Positions 23,495-34,323 of a stretch of 64,000 bases of DNA are shown here, piece by piece. The notes beneath the pieces were generated by a model. That model saw only the letters and a program-made list of their open reading frames with translations, was not told the origin of the DNA and did not search any database. The position numbers were made by a program, and so were the translations under genes. Positions within the stretch are counted from its first letter, which is position 1; every line of letters starts with the position of its first letter. Source of the DNA: Planococcus citri (taxonomy: Eukaryota; Arthropoda; Insecta; Hemiptera; Pseudococcidae); assembly GCF_950023065.1 (NCBI RefSeq), contig NC_088677.1:72813469-72877468 (forward strand). The letters run 5' to 3'.

Positions 23495-26488
23495 ATGATT
23501 TCCAAGGACACCAATGTACAACCCACTCGAACCCCACTTGTACGAAAATCCATTCAACTACACTCGCGAAGGGGCTCCCAAAGTCATCCATATCGTCAAA
23601 TCTTTACCCAAAAGCACCGTCAGCAGTCCAAAACATTCATCAAAGAAAAACCACGTCAAATACTAAGCTTCTTGAATAGAAAAAAGCTGAACGAATTTAT
23701 CAAACTCCTCAAAAATGAGAAAGATGACATCAACTTTTTCTACCCAGCATCATCATGGACTCCTAGACCAGGTACATTATTAGATATCGCTTGTAGATCA
23801 GCTGGTAATCAAGAATTCGTTCGCATTTTACTCAATAGTGGCGCTCAAATTGATCTTGTTAACAAACAAACTGGCAAAGCTCCATTGCATGAGGCTGTAC
23901 TATCATCTGACAAGGAAACTGTGCAAATCTTGAGACAACATGTTAACTGTAACGTTAATATCTTGGATCAGGAGGGTAATTCGGCTCTTCACTATGCTGT
24001 TAGCAAAAACCAGGTCGACATCATACAGATTTTGCTGCAGAATCCTTCTTATGATGATGGAGGTACTGGTCAAGATTCTTTGGTATCAAATGATGATCAT
24101 CTGGCAATAGATTTCACTGATGGAACAAGACATCCGACAAATCAGAAACCCATCAAACCCAATCAATTGATCGACGTTAATGTAATCAATCAACTCAACC
24201 AAACACCGTTACATTTGGCTTTAAACGAACAAAATGGTCAAGTAATTGACATATTACTTGATCATCCTGATATTGACATTGATGCTCAGAAAAACCTGGA
24301 TGGTCTTTCTTGTCGTCAAATCATCACCGATGAGTATCCGAAATTGAAACCAAAAATATCAAACATTCCTTTGAAATATGATGGAGCTGAAAGCTTATTT
24401 TCACTGCTGCACAAACGTGATACAGAATCATTCATCAAACAAATTCAATTATCCAGACCTTCTTCAACCATCACCAATGGTAAGAACACATATTTGCAAT
24501 ACGCTTGCAAATATGGTCTATTTGATGTTGCAAGAGCACTTCTTGATGTAGGAGTAAATCCAAACAAGTATTCTGTGATGGAAAAACAGACCCCATTGAT
24601 GATGGCATGCTACCAAGGCTATCATGAAATCGCTCTCATGTTGCTAGACCATCCTGGAATTTCATTTGACCCAATTGAATGCAGAACTGTGCTTCATGCA
24701 GTAATGACAGGAATGGTTCATGCACTCGGCTGTGACAAAACCAAGCCACAGGCTTCCAAAGATGATTGTGATCACTATCAATGTTTGCGGTATATTCTGG
24801 AACAAGTTGTACGCAAAGGCAAAGTGGATATCAACTATGCTGATGAAAATGGAGACACAGCATTGCACCTGGCTGCCTTACTGAACGATTACCAAGTGCT
24901 GAAAGATCTTCTGGACGAAGGTGCATATATTGGTCAAAAAAATCACTCAGGGGTGGAACCTTTACTGTTGATTTGCCCTTCTATGTTGAAACAATACCTG
25001 GACTCTTGCATTTCGTTTGAAAGTCATCCTCTGCGTGAAAACTTCAAAATCATCCTCAATTACAAACTGCTGATGCCTCCAGTGGCATCAAAAGATCCGG
25101 AAATGGAATCATTGGCTAAAATGAGCAACGATCCAGACCTTAGAAAACTACTGCAGCATCCTTTACTCATGAGCTTCCTTGATTTGAAGTGGCAAGCTTT
25201 TAAAATCTACGCCTACGTTAACCTGTTCTTCTACTCTGTTTTCTGGGTAATTTTGAACGTATACTTTTATTATTATTTCTTCGCTGTTGTTGATGAAAAA
25301 CCAAATGAGATCACGGATCATACTCGAGAGTTCCCTCAACATCTTCATATCTTACGATACCTTGCTTACCTTCTGAGTTGGATGCTTCTACTTCGTGAGC
25401 TATACCAATTCCTGTTGTCACCCAAATTGTACTTAACGTCGTTGATCAACTATTTGGAAATGACAATGGTCTCGATCATCGCCATATTCCTCACCTTCCA
25501 AGCAACAATGGCCACTCACCTAAATATGGCAAAAATACTCGCCAGTTTGGTTATATTCTTATCATGCCTAGAACTGGTGACATTGGTAGGAAGACTACCA
25601 ATGTTTTCCAGTAATCTAACCTTACTAAGGACTGTACTGGCAAGTTGCTTGAAATTCATCGCTTGGTATTCCATAATCTTATTCGGATGTGCTTACAGTT
25701 TACATATTTTAACCATCGTGTCGACTCCGGACCCTTTGGATGCTCTCCATCAACCAATCACATTTTTCTACAACGCTTCTCTGATGCTGACTGGAAGCTT
25801 TAATGCTCCAACAATCACAGATGATGCTTCGTTGAAATTGTACAACTTTATTTTCTTATCAGTCATCTTTCTAGCGCCAATAATCAATGGTATAGCTTTG
25901 GGAGGCATCAACCAAGTTGAAGAAGAAGTGGAGCTGCTGGGTACAATATCTCGGATCAAGTCCACCTTTAGTACAGAAAGTATGGTCAACAATGACGCGT
26001 GTGGATTACTCCAAGGAATAGATAAGCTGGTACGATGGTTTCTTCACAAGTCAAAATTATCATCACATGTGCATGAGTATAGTAGATACAGCATAGTGAG
26101 TGACAAGCAACACAAGCAGATGTTCTATAGACGTATAAAGTTGGCTGATTATATTCGACCAAGCTGTAAAATTGCAGTGTCACCCAAGCAACACAATGTG
26201 GTGCTGTTACCAATAGTGACATCAGAAGATGGATCGCTGCAGCATGAAGAGCACCGTTCTCATTTTGAGAAAACTGCTTGGGTTATTGATTCGGATATTG
26301 TTCAGGATATGGAGAGTATTTTGGAGAAACGAATGTATCCTGATGATGATGATGATTTTGATCAAGAGAAATACGAAAAGGAATTGATGCAATTAGGACT
26401 GAGACTTCAGGCTGTTGAAAATTCGGTTGAAAATGTCGAAAAATCCATACAGAGTTTGATATCGATTGTGAAATCAAAATATGAGTAA
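23495..26488 (+). CDS. TRPA-type channel C, painless-like, with altered pore and S6 (997 residues)
   Basis: Single coding exon with ATG at 23495, downstream of an acceptor at 23350. The N-terminal 60 residues are basic and polar. Ankyrin repeats follow from about 85 to 510 (PGTLLDIACRSAGNQEFVRI, KAPLHEAVLSSD, NSALHYAVSKNQ, TPLMMACYQGYHEI, DTALHLAALLND), then KQYLDSCIS and FLDLKW. Segments: S1 about 572-596, S2 620-640, S3 655-669, S4 681-700, S5 721-740 and S6 782-803. Two family features differ from A3, B and D3: the pore loop reads MLTGSFNAPTI with no acidic residue, and S6 ends APIINGIALGGINQ instead of LLNGLAVxD. The C-terminal end is acidic (DDDDDFDQE), then a short coiled-coil-like tail. 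It could be a channel of altered selectivity or a regulatory subunit. No canonical AATAAA follows closely. Confidence 0.9.
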   Translation: MISKDTNVQPTRTPLVRKSIQLHSRRGSQSHPYRQIFTQKHRQQSKTFIKEKPRQILSFLNRKKLNEFIKLLKNEKDDINFFYPASSWTPRPGTLLDIACRSAGNQEFVRILLNSGAQIDLVNKQTGKAPLHEAVLSSDKETVQILRQHVNCNVNILDQEGNSALHYAVSKNQVDIIQILLQNPSYDDGGTGQDSLVSNDDHLAIDFTDGTRHPTNQKPIKPNQLIDVNVINQLNQTPLHLALNEQNGQVIDILLDHPDIDIDAQKNLDGLSCRQIITDEYPKLKPKISNIPLKYDGAESLFSLLHKRDTESFIKQIQLSRPSSTITNGKNTYLQYACKYGLFDVARALLDVGVNPNKYSVMEKQTPLMMACYQGYHEIALMLLDHPGISFDPIECRTVLHAVMTGMVHALGCDKTKPQASKDDCDHYQCLRYILEQVVRKGKVDINYADENGDTALHLAALLNDYQVLKDLLDEGAYIGQKNHSGVEPLLLICPSMLKQYLDSCISFESHPLRENFKIILNYKLLMPPVASKDPEMESLAKMSNDPDLRKLLQHPLLMSFLDLKWQAFKIYAYVNLFFYSVFWVILNVYFYYYFFAVVDEKPNEITDHTREFPQHLHILRYLAYLLSWMLLLRELYQFLLSPKLYLTSLINYLEMTMVSIIAIFLTFQATMATHLNMAKILASLVIFLSCLELVTLVGRLPMFSSNLTLLRTVLASCLKFIAWYSIILFGCAYSLHILTIVSTPDPLDALHQPITFFYNASLMLTGSFNAPTITDDASLKLYNFIFLSVIFLAPIINGIALGGINQVEEEVELLGTISRIKSTFSTESMVNNDACGLLQGIDKLVRWFLHKSKLSSHVHEYSRYSIVSDKQHKQMFYRRIKLADYIRPSCKIAVSPKQHNVVLLPIVTSEDGSLQHEEHRSHFEKTAWVIDSDIVQDMESILEKRMYPDDDDDFDQEKYEKELMQLGLRLQAVENSVENVEKSIQSLISIVKSKYE

Positions 26489-26960
26489 AGAATCATAATT
26501 ATGTAGGTAGGTCATTGTAATATAATTGTATTATGCTAAAAGTTGTTGTGGTGATAATTTTCCCCTTTTTTCAAAAATTTTGGGAAGTTGGCTCGAAAAT
26601 GTTGAAAATGTGGTTTTTGGGGCATATCTTCCCCTGTATGGGACTAAATGAGGGAAAAATGGCCTTAGTCAATTTTTTTTTGTTTTTCTGATTTTCACAA
26701 TACTGAATAGGTATCTATATTTAATTTTTTTTTAATAATTCCACTATCAGTAATATTAAAGTGATTTTCTATGAAAAAAAAACGAATTGGAAAATTTTTG
26801 CTTATAGAAAAAAAATTCAAGTCCATTTGAACTTGTAAAAATCAGTTCAAAAAAATCACCAAGGCCCCTTTTCCATGAAGCTCCTCAATTCTCTTCAAAT
26901 TTTGGGATTCGATTCAAAATGAGACATTTTCTCAAAATTTTATTATAGGTATTGATTTTA
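26489..26960. other. 3' flank of channel C, non-coding
   Basis: AT-rich, nothing recognised. Confidence 0.4.
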
Positions 26961-26965
26961 GCACC

Positions 26966-28566
26966 CCCTGGTCGGTGAGCCCACCTAAGGATAAATTGCA
27001 CCCCCCCCCCGTCGATCCTCCGGGACAACTTTTTTCTTAAAGGGAGAGTCCTAAGGAACATTTCTAGCCCTTGTACTCAAAAAAAAGTGGCCCCACTTAC
27101 AAAATGGCGGCCATTTTGATTCACAGGTCAGCCGAAATCGCAGATTTTGCGTTCCAACATAGGACTTGCACAACATTTATCAAACTGTACAAAAGTAGAT
27201 CGAAAGATCAAGCAAAAATTCATCACCTGTCAAAATTTCAAGTGCCAAAGTGCGTTTTTTGATTTTTGGTAAATTTTTGAAAATCAAATTTAGGCCAAAA
27301 ATGAGGGGAAAAATCAAAATTTTACCAAATTGACCAAAAAAGCTCAAATTTGGGATACACCCTATTTTCGACATGCCAAATCGATTGGAAACTGTTTCAA
27401 ACCGTTTTGAGCAGTTCTGGAGCCTCCAGTAGATTTTTTAAACTCGAAATTCCCCCAACATTTCACCAAAATGGAGTTGGAAAGCTGAAATTCATTCTGC
27501 AAACTAATTTCAATACGCTAGGAAGTCAACTGCAGGGGGATTTCAAGTCATTTTGGAGCCTCCGGCGACTTTTTGAAAATTCCTGGAGCCTCCATCAGAT
27601 TTTTGAAACTTTAAATTTTCACACAATTTCATCAAATGCAGATGGAAAGCTGAAATTTACTCTACGTTCCAATTTTAACAATCTTTGAAGACGACTACAG
27701 GTGGGTTCAAATCATTTTGGAGCCCCCAGCGCATTTTTGAAAATTTGCTTGAGCCTCCAGTAGATTTTTGAAACTTGACATTCCCGCAACATTTTACCAA
27801 ATGGAGTTAGCAAGCTGAAATTTACTTCGCAAACTAATTTCAATACGATATGAAGTCGACTACATAGTGGTTTCAAATAGTTTTAAATGGTTTTGAAGCT
27901 TCCAGCTACTTCTTGGAAATTTCAATTTTCCAAAAAACACCATAAGACCTCTCAAATAGTGGCTGGAGGCTCCAAAACGACTTGAAATCCACCAGCAGAC
28001 GACTTTGTAGCGTATTAAAATTAGTTTGCAGAATGAATTTTGACTTTCTATCTCCGTTTGATGAAATTTTTAGGAAATTTAAAGTTTCAAAAATCTACTG
28101 GAGGCTCCAGGAATTTTCAAAAAGTCGCCCGGTTTGAAACAGTTTCCAATCGATTTGGCATGTCGAAAATAGGGTGCATCCCAAATTTCAGCTTTTTTGG
28201 TCAATTTGGTAGAATTTTGATTTTATCCCTCATTTTTGGACTAAATTTGATTTTCAAAAATTCATCAATATTCGAAAAACGCACTTTGGCACTTGATATT
28301 CTGACAGGTGATGAATTTTTGCTTGATCTTTTGATCTACCTTTGCACAGTTTGAAAAATTTTGTGCAAGTCCTATATTGGAACACAAAATCTGCGATTTC
28401 GGTGATCTGTCAATCAAAATGGCCGATATTTTGTAAGTAGGGCCACTTTTTTTTTAGTACAAGGGCTAGAAATGTTCCTTAGGACTCCCCCTTTAAGAAA
28501 TAAGTTGTGCCGGAGGATCGACGAGGGGGTGCAATTTATCCTTAAGTGGGCTCCCCGACTACCCCC
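26966..28566. mobile_element. Palindromic element of 1.6 kb carrying 'ggagcctccag' subrepeats
   Basis: The outer 450 bp of each side are clear reverse complements: TAAGGATAAATTGCACCCCC at 26988-27007 pairs with the sequence near 28525-28545, TCTAGCCCTTGTACT pairs with AGTACAAGGGCTAGA, and TTGGAAACTGTTTCAAACCG pairs with CGGTTTGAAACAGTTTCCAA at 28130. The inner part is more diverged and holds repeated 'ggagcctccag' and 'agatttttgaaa' blocks. There is a C run at 27000-27010. No transposase frame. Target duplications not found. Confidence 0.85.
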
Positions 28567-28619
28567 TTTCTCCAAATTTTGGGCCCTTAAAATCAAAATT
28601 TGCCCATCGCTATATTTTC

Positions 28620-29400
28620 TAGGTATAATAGGGGCTGAATCCGAGTCTGCTGAACTTTTTTTTTGTAGCTTTATTACTAATAAAATGATAAGTATGCACT
28701 AATTTAGACGAAGCACTCACTCAATTTATGAGTAAATGCGTTAGTTCAATATGTACATAGGTTATTTAGATTCAAAATAAATCTATTTTAATGGTTTGAT
28801 TTTCGTTGTGGTAAAAGTGCGGAGACAAAATCAAAATTCCCTCAAATTATTAAAAATCAGGTTCTACCAGTTCGGAAACGTATTGTATCATTTTTCTAGC
28901 AATTTCATAATTGAAAATTTGAAAAATATACAGTTGGGTATGAGCCGGAAAACACCAAATTTGGAAAAATAGTGTGTTGCCTTTCAAACATTCCCCTGCT
29001 AGTTGGAATATCTTCCTTGTTAGGTAACAATTTCAATCGTACTAAAAAAATGAAGAGTCAGTTTCATCTACCCACCATTTTTTTTTTTCAAAATCAAAAA
29101 TTGTCGAGGAAAGTAAGGTTATTATTTTCTAACTTCAAATTTTTCATAATGTATCCATCATCATATAGCAGAATCGCTTATCATCTACATAGTCGTGACG
29201 CTACAGCTATACTGCACAAGGAAATGATTCACAGAGATTGAACGACTGAATGATTAAATTTTTTAACGAGTCGAAAAAAAACTGAAAATTTACTGTTCCG
29301 CGATTATAATTTGTTTTTATTTCAATATTCGTTGAAACAAGTCTGCGTCAAATAGTTGTTGTACATAGTAGTTTTTATCTTTAAAAAACACAGTATTTAT
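28620..29400. other. Non-coding gap upstream of D1
   Basis: No supported gene. The 89-codon frame at 28972-29241 has no recognisable features. The promoter of D1 should lie near the right end. Confidence 0.4.
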
Positions 29401-29444
29401 CCGGTAACATTGAGCAGGATTAAAACTACTTTATCGGACACCAG
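29400..29444 (+). promoter_or_regulatory. Putative untranslated first exon end of gene D
   Basis: A strong donor (ACACCAG|GTAAGT, 29444/29445) pairs with the acceptor TTGTTTTACAG ending at 30036, which lies 18 bp before the start codon of D1. The 5' limit of the exon is not known. Confidence 0.5.
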
Positions 29445-30036
29445 GTAAGTTAAGTGCAATAATCATACCTTCATATGCCCATTAAATGCATATTACTCGA
29501 TATTATTATAATACTTAGTCAATATTTCGGACAAAATGTTTTAAATTTTCGACACAAAGACATGATTCTCTCAATATTCGCGTTTAAAATTATGTTTTCT
29601 ACCTATTAAAAGTATCAGAAGATTTTTTTCAAAAAAGCTCGAGACATTGATTAGCACTGTATTATGGAAAGAACCAGTACAATATGAAATTATAGGTACA
29701 TAAATTCTGATTTATTTGGTCAATTTTCATGAATTAGTTTTAAGAAGACTAAGTGCCTAACCATGAAAAAATAGACTTACCTACAGCTCATTGAAGTGGT
29801 TTAGAAGAAATTCAAGAGTTAAAAAGACCTCAGAAGCAAATTAAGCTCATATTTTTCGAACTCAAGTTGACTGCTCTGAAATAATTTCCCCTTTTTCACC
29901 GAATTTTAACATACGAAATGAATAAACATCCAACATTTTTTCATGTAGGTAGCTTGCTAGCTAGGTAGGTACATAACATACATAGGTACATACTTTCTAC
30001 GTATATTTATTCATCACTATTACATTTGTTTTACAG
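29445..30036 (+). other. Predicted 592-bp leader intron of gene D
   Basis: CAG|GTAAGT donor and TTTTACAG acceptor. Its size and placement match the leader introns of B, C, E and F. Confidence 0.6.
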
Positions 30037-30054
30037 AAAATCCCCAGCATCATA

Positions 30055-31048
30055 ATGACCGAGGAGGACATTCCATTACTCAATTTGAACCCAAACGATT
30101 CCGCAACCATCGACGAAACACCCACAAAACTCTTATCATTCTTGGAGGAAAAAGATATCGGAAAATTCACTCTACTTTTAGACTACGCAGATGAAAATTT
30201 CGACGTGAATCATTTTTATGGCGAGCCTCACAATGGTACACTGTTGGACATCGCTTGTCGGTCCAAAGATAACCACGAGTTCGTCAAAATACTCATTCAG
30301 CACGATGCCAAAATCAACAATGTCAATAGAATAAGTGGTAAGGCTCCGATACACGAGGTTGTGGAAAATTCAGACCTCGATACTTTGAACGTGTTGATGA
30401 AAAACATCACGTGCGATGTTAACCTGATCGATCAGAGTAATATGACACCTGTTATGAGAGCAGCATTTGCTGGTCGTGTGGATATGTTGCTTGCTTTAAT
30501 GAAAAATGAGAAAGTTTCGTTTCAGCCGGTTAATAACAAGTTGATATTACATTCGTTGGTCGATGGATGGGATAGGTGTAGCAGTTCGGGGGTTCCTGTC
30601 GAGAAAGCGGATGAATTTTTCAAAGGTTTGAAAATGATTCTTGATTGTTTTCCTAGAAATGGGTTTCAACTGGTTGCATCGACTTCACAAGTAAGTTCTG
30701 AGACGTGAATTTATCACACAATTACATTTAAGAAATAGGTTTACCTCTGACCCTATTCATAATGGTGAATATATTTTGACGAATATTTTTTCCAAAACTC
30801 TACCTAATGCTGAGGTTTTTTTGTTATAGCCGATTCAAGAGCGTCCTTCATTTTCTCTGAGTTCATCATCTGATAAAAAGGATCAGGAAGAAACGATCTG
30901 CTTACCAAGAGTTGTACACGAAACGAGAAAAGAACCAGAGGTTATTAATTCGATCATTATCACAAGTAACTCAGAATTTAGAAAGTCTTTTAAAATTTCG
31001 AATTCGCCAAAAAAATTTAAACTTTGCACTTTCAATGTTATATTTTAA
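30055..31048 (+). CDS. Ankyrin module D1: short protein of about 284 residues, or 5' exon of channel D
   Basis: ATG at 30055 follows an acceptor at 30036. The first exon (212 codons) holds the module: LLSFLEEKDIGKFTLLL, NGTLLDIACRSKDNHEFVKI, ISGKAPIHEVV, MTPVMRAAFAGRVDML and LILHSLVDGW. A strong donor, CAA|GTAAGT, lies at 30690/30691 in phase 0; unspliced, the frame stops at 30708. An acceptor TTGTTATAG at 30829 opens a second exon of 72 codons (30830-31048) that is Ser- and charge-rich and has no known domain, giving a complete ankyrin-only protein. The same donor can join in phase 0 to the acceptor at 34323, making D1 the N-terminus of channel D3. Both routes may be used. No membrane segment. 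Family call firm; isoforms inferred. Confidence 0.75.
30691..30829 (+). other. Predicted 139-bp intron of D1
   Basis: CAA|GTAAGT to TTGTTATAG|C, phase 0. The downstream frame stays open for 72 codons. Confidence 0.6.
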
Positions 31049-31582
31049 TGCTTCCTGAAACATGTCTCTACCAATTTTAAAATCTACTGGAATATCACTC
31101 CTTCTCCCCTCTCTTCGTACCTCATATTAACTTACAAGGAAAGTACTTTGAGCAAATAAGAACAAAAATTCAAAATGCATTCATAAAGTCAACCACTTGG
31201 CCAAATGAAACGTAGAATTTAATTTTTGGGTTTCTGGGATTTTAAAAAAAAATACTTACAGAGGCCTATTTTTCGTTTTAAGATTTAAAAAAAAAATAAA
31301 TACCTACTGAAATTTATTGAATTGACTCAGAAAGATTAAAATTGGTTCATACCCAATTAAAATCTTCTCAATCGATTTGTGATGGGTCCAAGAAATTCTG
31401 GAGTCTCCAGCGGATTCTCCAATTCTATAAAAATTACCATAAAAGGGGCCTAAGTAAAATTAAGTACCTAATATAAACCAGTATATTCAGTTTATGGGAG
31501 TTCTCCCGGGCATTTATGCATTAAAATCTGTTTCTGAAATTTCAAATTTCAAAACCGAAATTTTTCTCCAACGAACATCAGA

Positions 31583-33191
31583 AATTGAAGGGCCCAGTTC
31601 CAAGTAGGCCTAAGTCCATTTTTTCCGTTTCGAGAAAAACGCAAATAACTGTTTTTCTCGCCCTTCCGCTTCAATAATAAATGATGTGATTATATGGTTG
31701 TGAAGCTTGATCTTTCTGCTTTAAAGTACCATATTGGTATTTTTTAAATTTTGAGTATTTTCAGCTCCAGAGCACGTCAAAGAGTCAGAAAAAGTGGACT
31801 TAGGCCACTTTGGAATTATCTGATGTTAAAATTTTCGAAAAAGAGCTGAAAAAGTGCGTTTTTTCAAAAAAAAATTCACGAATCATTAATTTAAGGGGAA
31901 ATATTTTTTGCACGACGAAAAAGGGCGTCATCACGACAAGCATTTTTTCGTTCATAAAAGATGAATGAACGACGAAAAATTATGAAGTTCCACGCCAGAT
32001 GACGCCCGACAATAAAGTATTTATGAACGACTACGATTTAATAACGAGATAAGCAGTATTCACGACAAAATAATTTCATACACGACAGAACATTATCAGT
32101 TCAATTACGTTTATATTTTGTACAAATTTTAACAAATAATCAACTGAGGGTTTCTTTCAAAAAAATTTGAGTGAAATTGTGACTCAGTAGAAGAGAACCA
32201 AATTGACCTAAGCGAAGCGAGGGCAAAATCTTAGGGGGAAAATGAGAATTTTGAGGATAGATCGGCGATTTTGTCGGCAAATAAACGATAATTAAATTCA
32301 TGATTGTAAAAAATTTGAATTTTTGAAAACTGAAACTAAAATATTGTCGGAATTTTTATATTTTCCTAACTTTTTTGAATTTCTCACAATTTCCCAAGTT
32401 TTTCCTACTTTCGCGGAACCGGAGGGGGGCAAACTGTCTCTCCTTAGCCACTTTTCGCTTCGTACCTGAGGTCAAAAAACAAAGGGGGTCATCCATCAAA
32501 GTCCACAAAACATTACTTCTATAAAGAACAATTTTTTACATACCTACTTCGTTTTTTTGGTATCATTTTAATATTTTGAAACGTTTATTTCTGTCGGTGA
32601 AATGCCTGTTTTTGATAGAAAAATTTTGTCGTGCATTGCCTTATATAGCAGTGGAAAGTAATTAAATGTCGTGAATTTTTTAATTCGTCGTTTGATACAT
32701 TATTTTGTCGTTGGAGTACCTTTTATGTCGGGGTAAGCTCTTTATTGTCGTGAATTTCCAATTTAGTCGTGGAAATGATTTTTCTGGCGTGAAAGTGCCT
32801 ATGCTTGTCGTGCTGACGCCCTTTTTTGTCGTGGTATTAAATCACACCCTTAATTTAATACATTTCTGAAACAATTTCATTCAAAGCACCTATTTGAACA
32901 TACCATGATAAATAATACATGTGAAAACGCCTTCACTCGAAAATCGTTGAAAAACTTCTGAAAAACCGCACTTGTATACAAATATTCGCAAAAAATGTAT
33001 GATTTAGGCCACTTTGGAATAATCAGCTTTTTTTTAGAACCGGCAAAACAGTGCTCCTGAGCGAAAAAAGTAACGCCAGGGGTTGGGACAAGGTGGTAAA
33101 GGTGTCAACCGACCTGTACCACCAGATGGCGCTGCTAACTCAAAAATGATAAAAATGGACTTAGGCCGACTTGGAACTGGGCCCTTCAATT
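31583..33191. mobile_element. Element of 1.6 kb with 41-bp terminal inverted repeats
   Basis: AATTGAAGGGCCCAGTTCC and the following bases at 31583-31624 are mirrored at 33150-33191 with one mismatch (AAAAATGGACTTAGGCC ... GGGCCCTTCAATT). Inside it the phrase 'acttaggccactttggaat' occurs twice in direct orientation (near 31800 and 33005). A second inverted-repeat element (31890-32856) is nested within. No transposase frame. Confidence 0.8.
31890..32856. mobile_element. Foldback-like element built of CACGAC / GTCGTG motifs
   Basis: The left part (31911-32100) is strewn with CACGAC and ACGAC motifs, the right part (32610-32833) with the complement GTCGTG. The tips align as inverted repeats: CACGACGAAAAAGGGCGTCA at the left and TGACGCCCTTTTTTGTCGTG-like sequence at 32813-32833. 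Weaker pairing extends outward to ATTAATTTAAGGG and CCCTTAATTTAAT. A central unrelated block (32170-32470) contains the 'gcgaagcgagggcaaaa' phrase also seen near 44030. No coding capacity. Confidence 0.75.
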
Positions 33192-33199
33192 GAAGTGTC

Positions 33200-34285
33200 T
33201 GCTTCCAATTTAAATGAATTCGCAATTTTTTTTGAAAAAGCATGACCTAGAAACCCATAATAAACAATTTCAGCGGCTTAAATCGATTCTTCAATTTTTG
33301 GTGAATTTCTAAGTGCTATTCTTTATTTTTGAAAAAAATCAAGAATTTCTTGAAATTCCTTTTTTTGCAAATGTAGTAAAGTAAAGGGCCTATATTTGGT
33401 TTGTGCCCTATTTTTGACATCTTGGATTGATTTGAGGCAGTTCGAGTGGTTCTGAGGCCTCCAGTGAATTTTTAACTTTCTCGATCAAAAGAAATCCAGG
33501 TGTCCAGCTCCGATTTAAGCAAAATTGCAATTTTTTGAAAGAGCATGATCTGAGGATCCCTATAACCCACCATAATTCACTTGCCTTGATTGATTTTTCA
33601 ATTTTTGGTAAATTTTAGAAAGTACAAAATTGACTATTTTCAACAATTCGTGTCTTTCATTGAAAAAAAAATATATATTTAACAAAAATCACGTAAGCTA
33701 AAGTAAAGAAAATTACTCCTAAAAATAATGACTTTCCCGAATTGAATTTCACCATTTCAGGTCAATCTGGAGTCTCCAGCACGATTTTTGATTTCTTTAA
33801 ATTCTGAAATTTCTCAAGAAGGCTATAAAATTATTTTGGACTGCTAAAAATCGAGTTGTGGCTTCTTCTCGACCTGTTTAAGGAATTTATTTACATTTGT
33901 ATCAATTTCCAGGCGAACGATCGGGGGAATTTTTTGACCAGCATAGGTATTAAGTCTATCTTTATTTTATGGGGAAGAAAATTCAAAAAATCAAAAATCT
34001 CCTGTTCATAGGAAAATGTTTTAAATTTACACCAATCAATGCATTCTCTAAAACCAATCCCCAGACCCAAATTACACCATTTGGAGCCATTTTGGAGCTT
34101 TTAGCGTGATTTTTGGTTTCAATAATTCCCCAAAAATCAAGTTGGACAGCTGAAATTTTGTAGCCTTTTTGAATCGAAGAAGTGCACCTCGAGTAGTTTT
34201 CTTGCTGAATTCGAATCAGCAGAAATGATTTTTCAAAAAAATAATCACACATTAGGTACCTACCTACATTTATCTACGTATTATT
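33200..34285. other. Non-coding stretch with dispersed 'ggagcctccag' repeats
   Basis: Repeats resembling those at 4000-4400, 27400-28100, 43600-45500 and 54300-55100 occur near 33450, 33770 and 34090. If D1 is spliced to D3 this is part of a 3633-bp intron (30691-34323). No gene recognised. Confidence 0.5.
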
Positions 34286-34323
34286 GAGAATTGTTTAAAA
34301 AGATCTTTCATTTGTTTTTGCAG

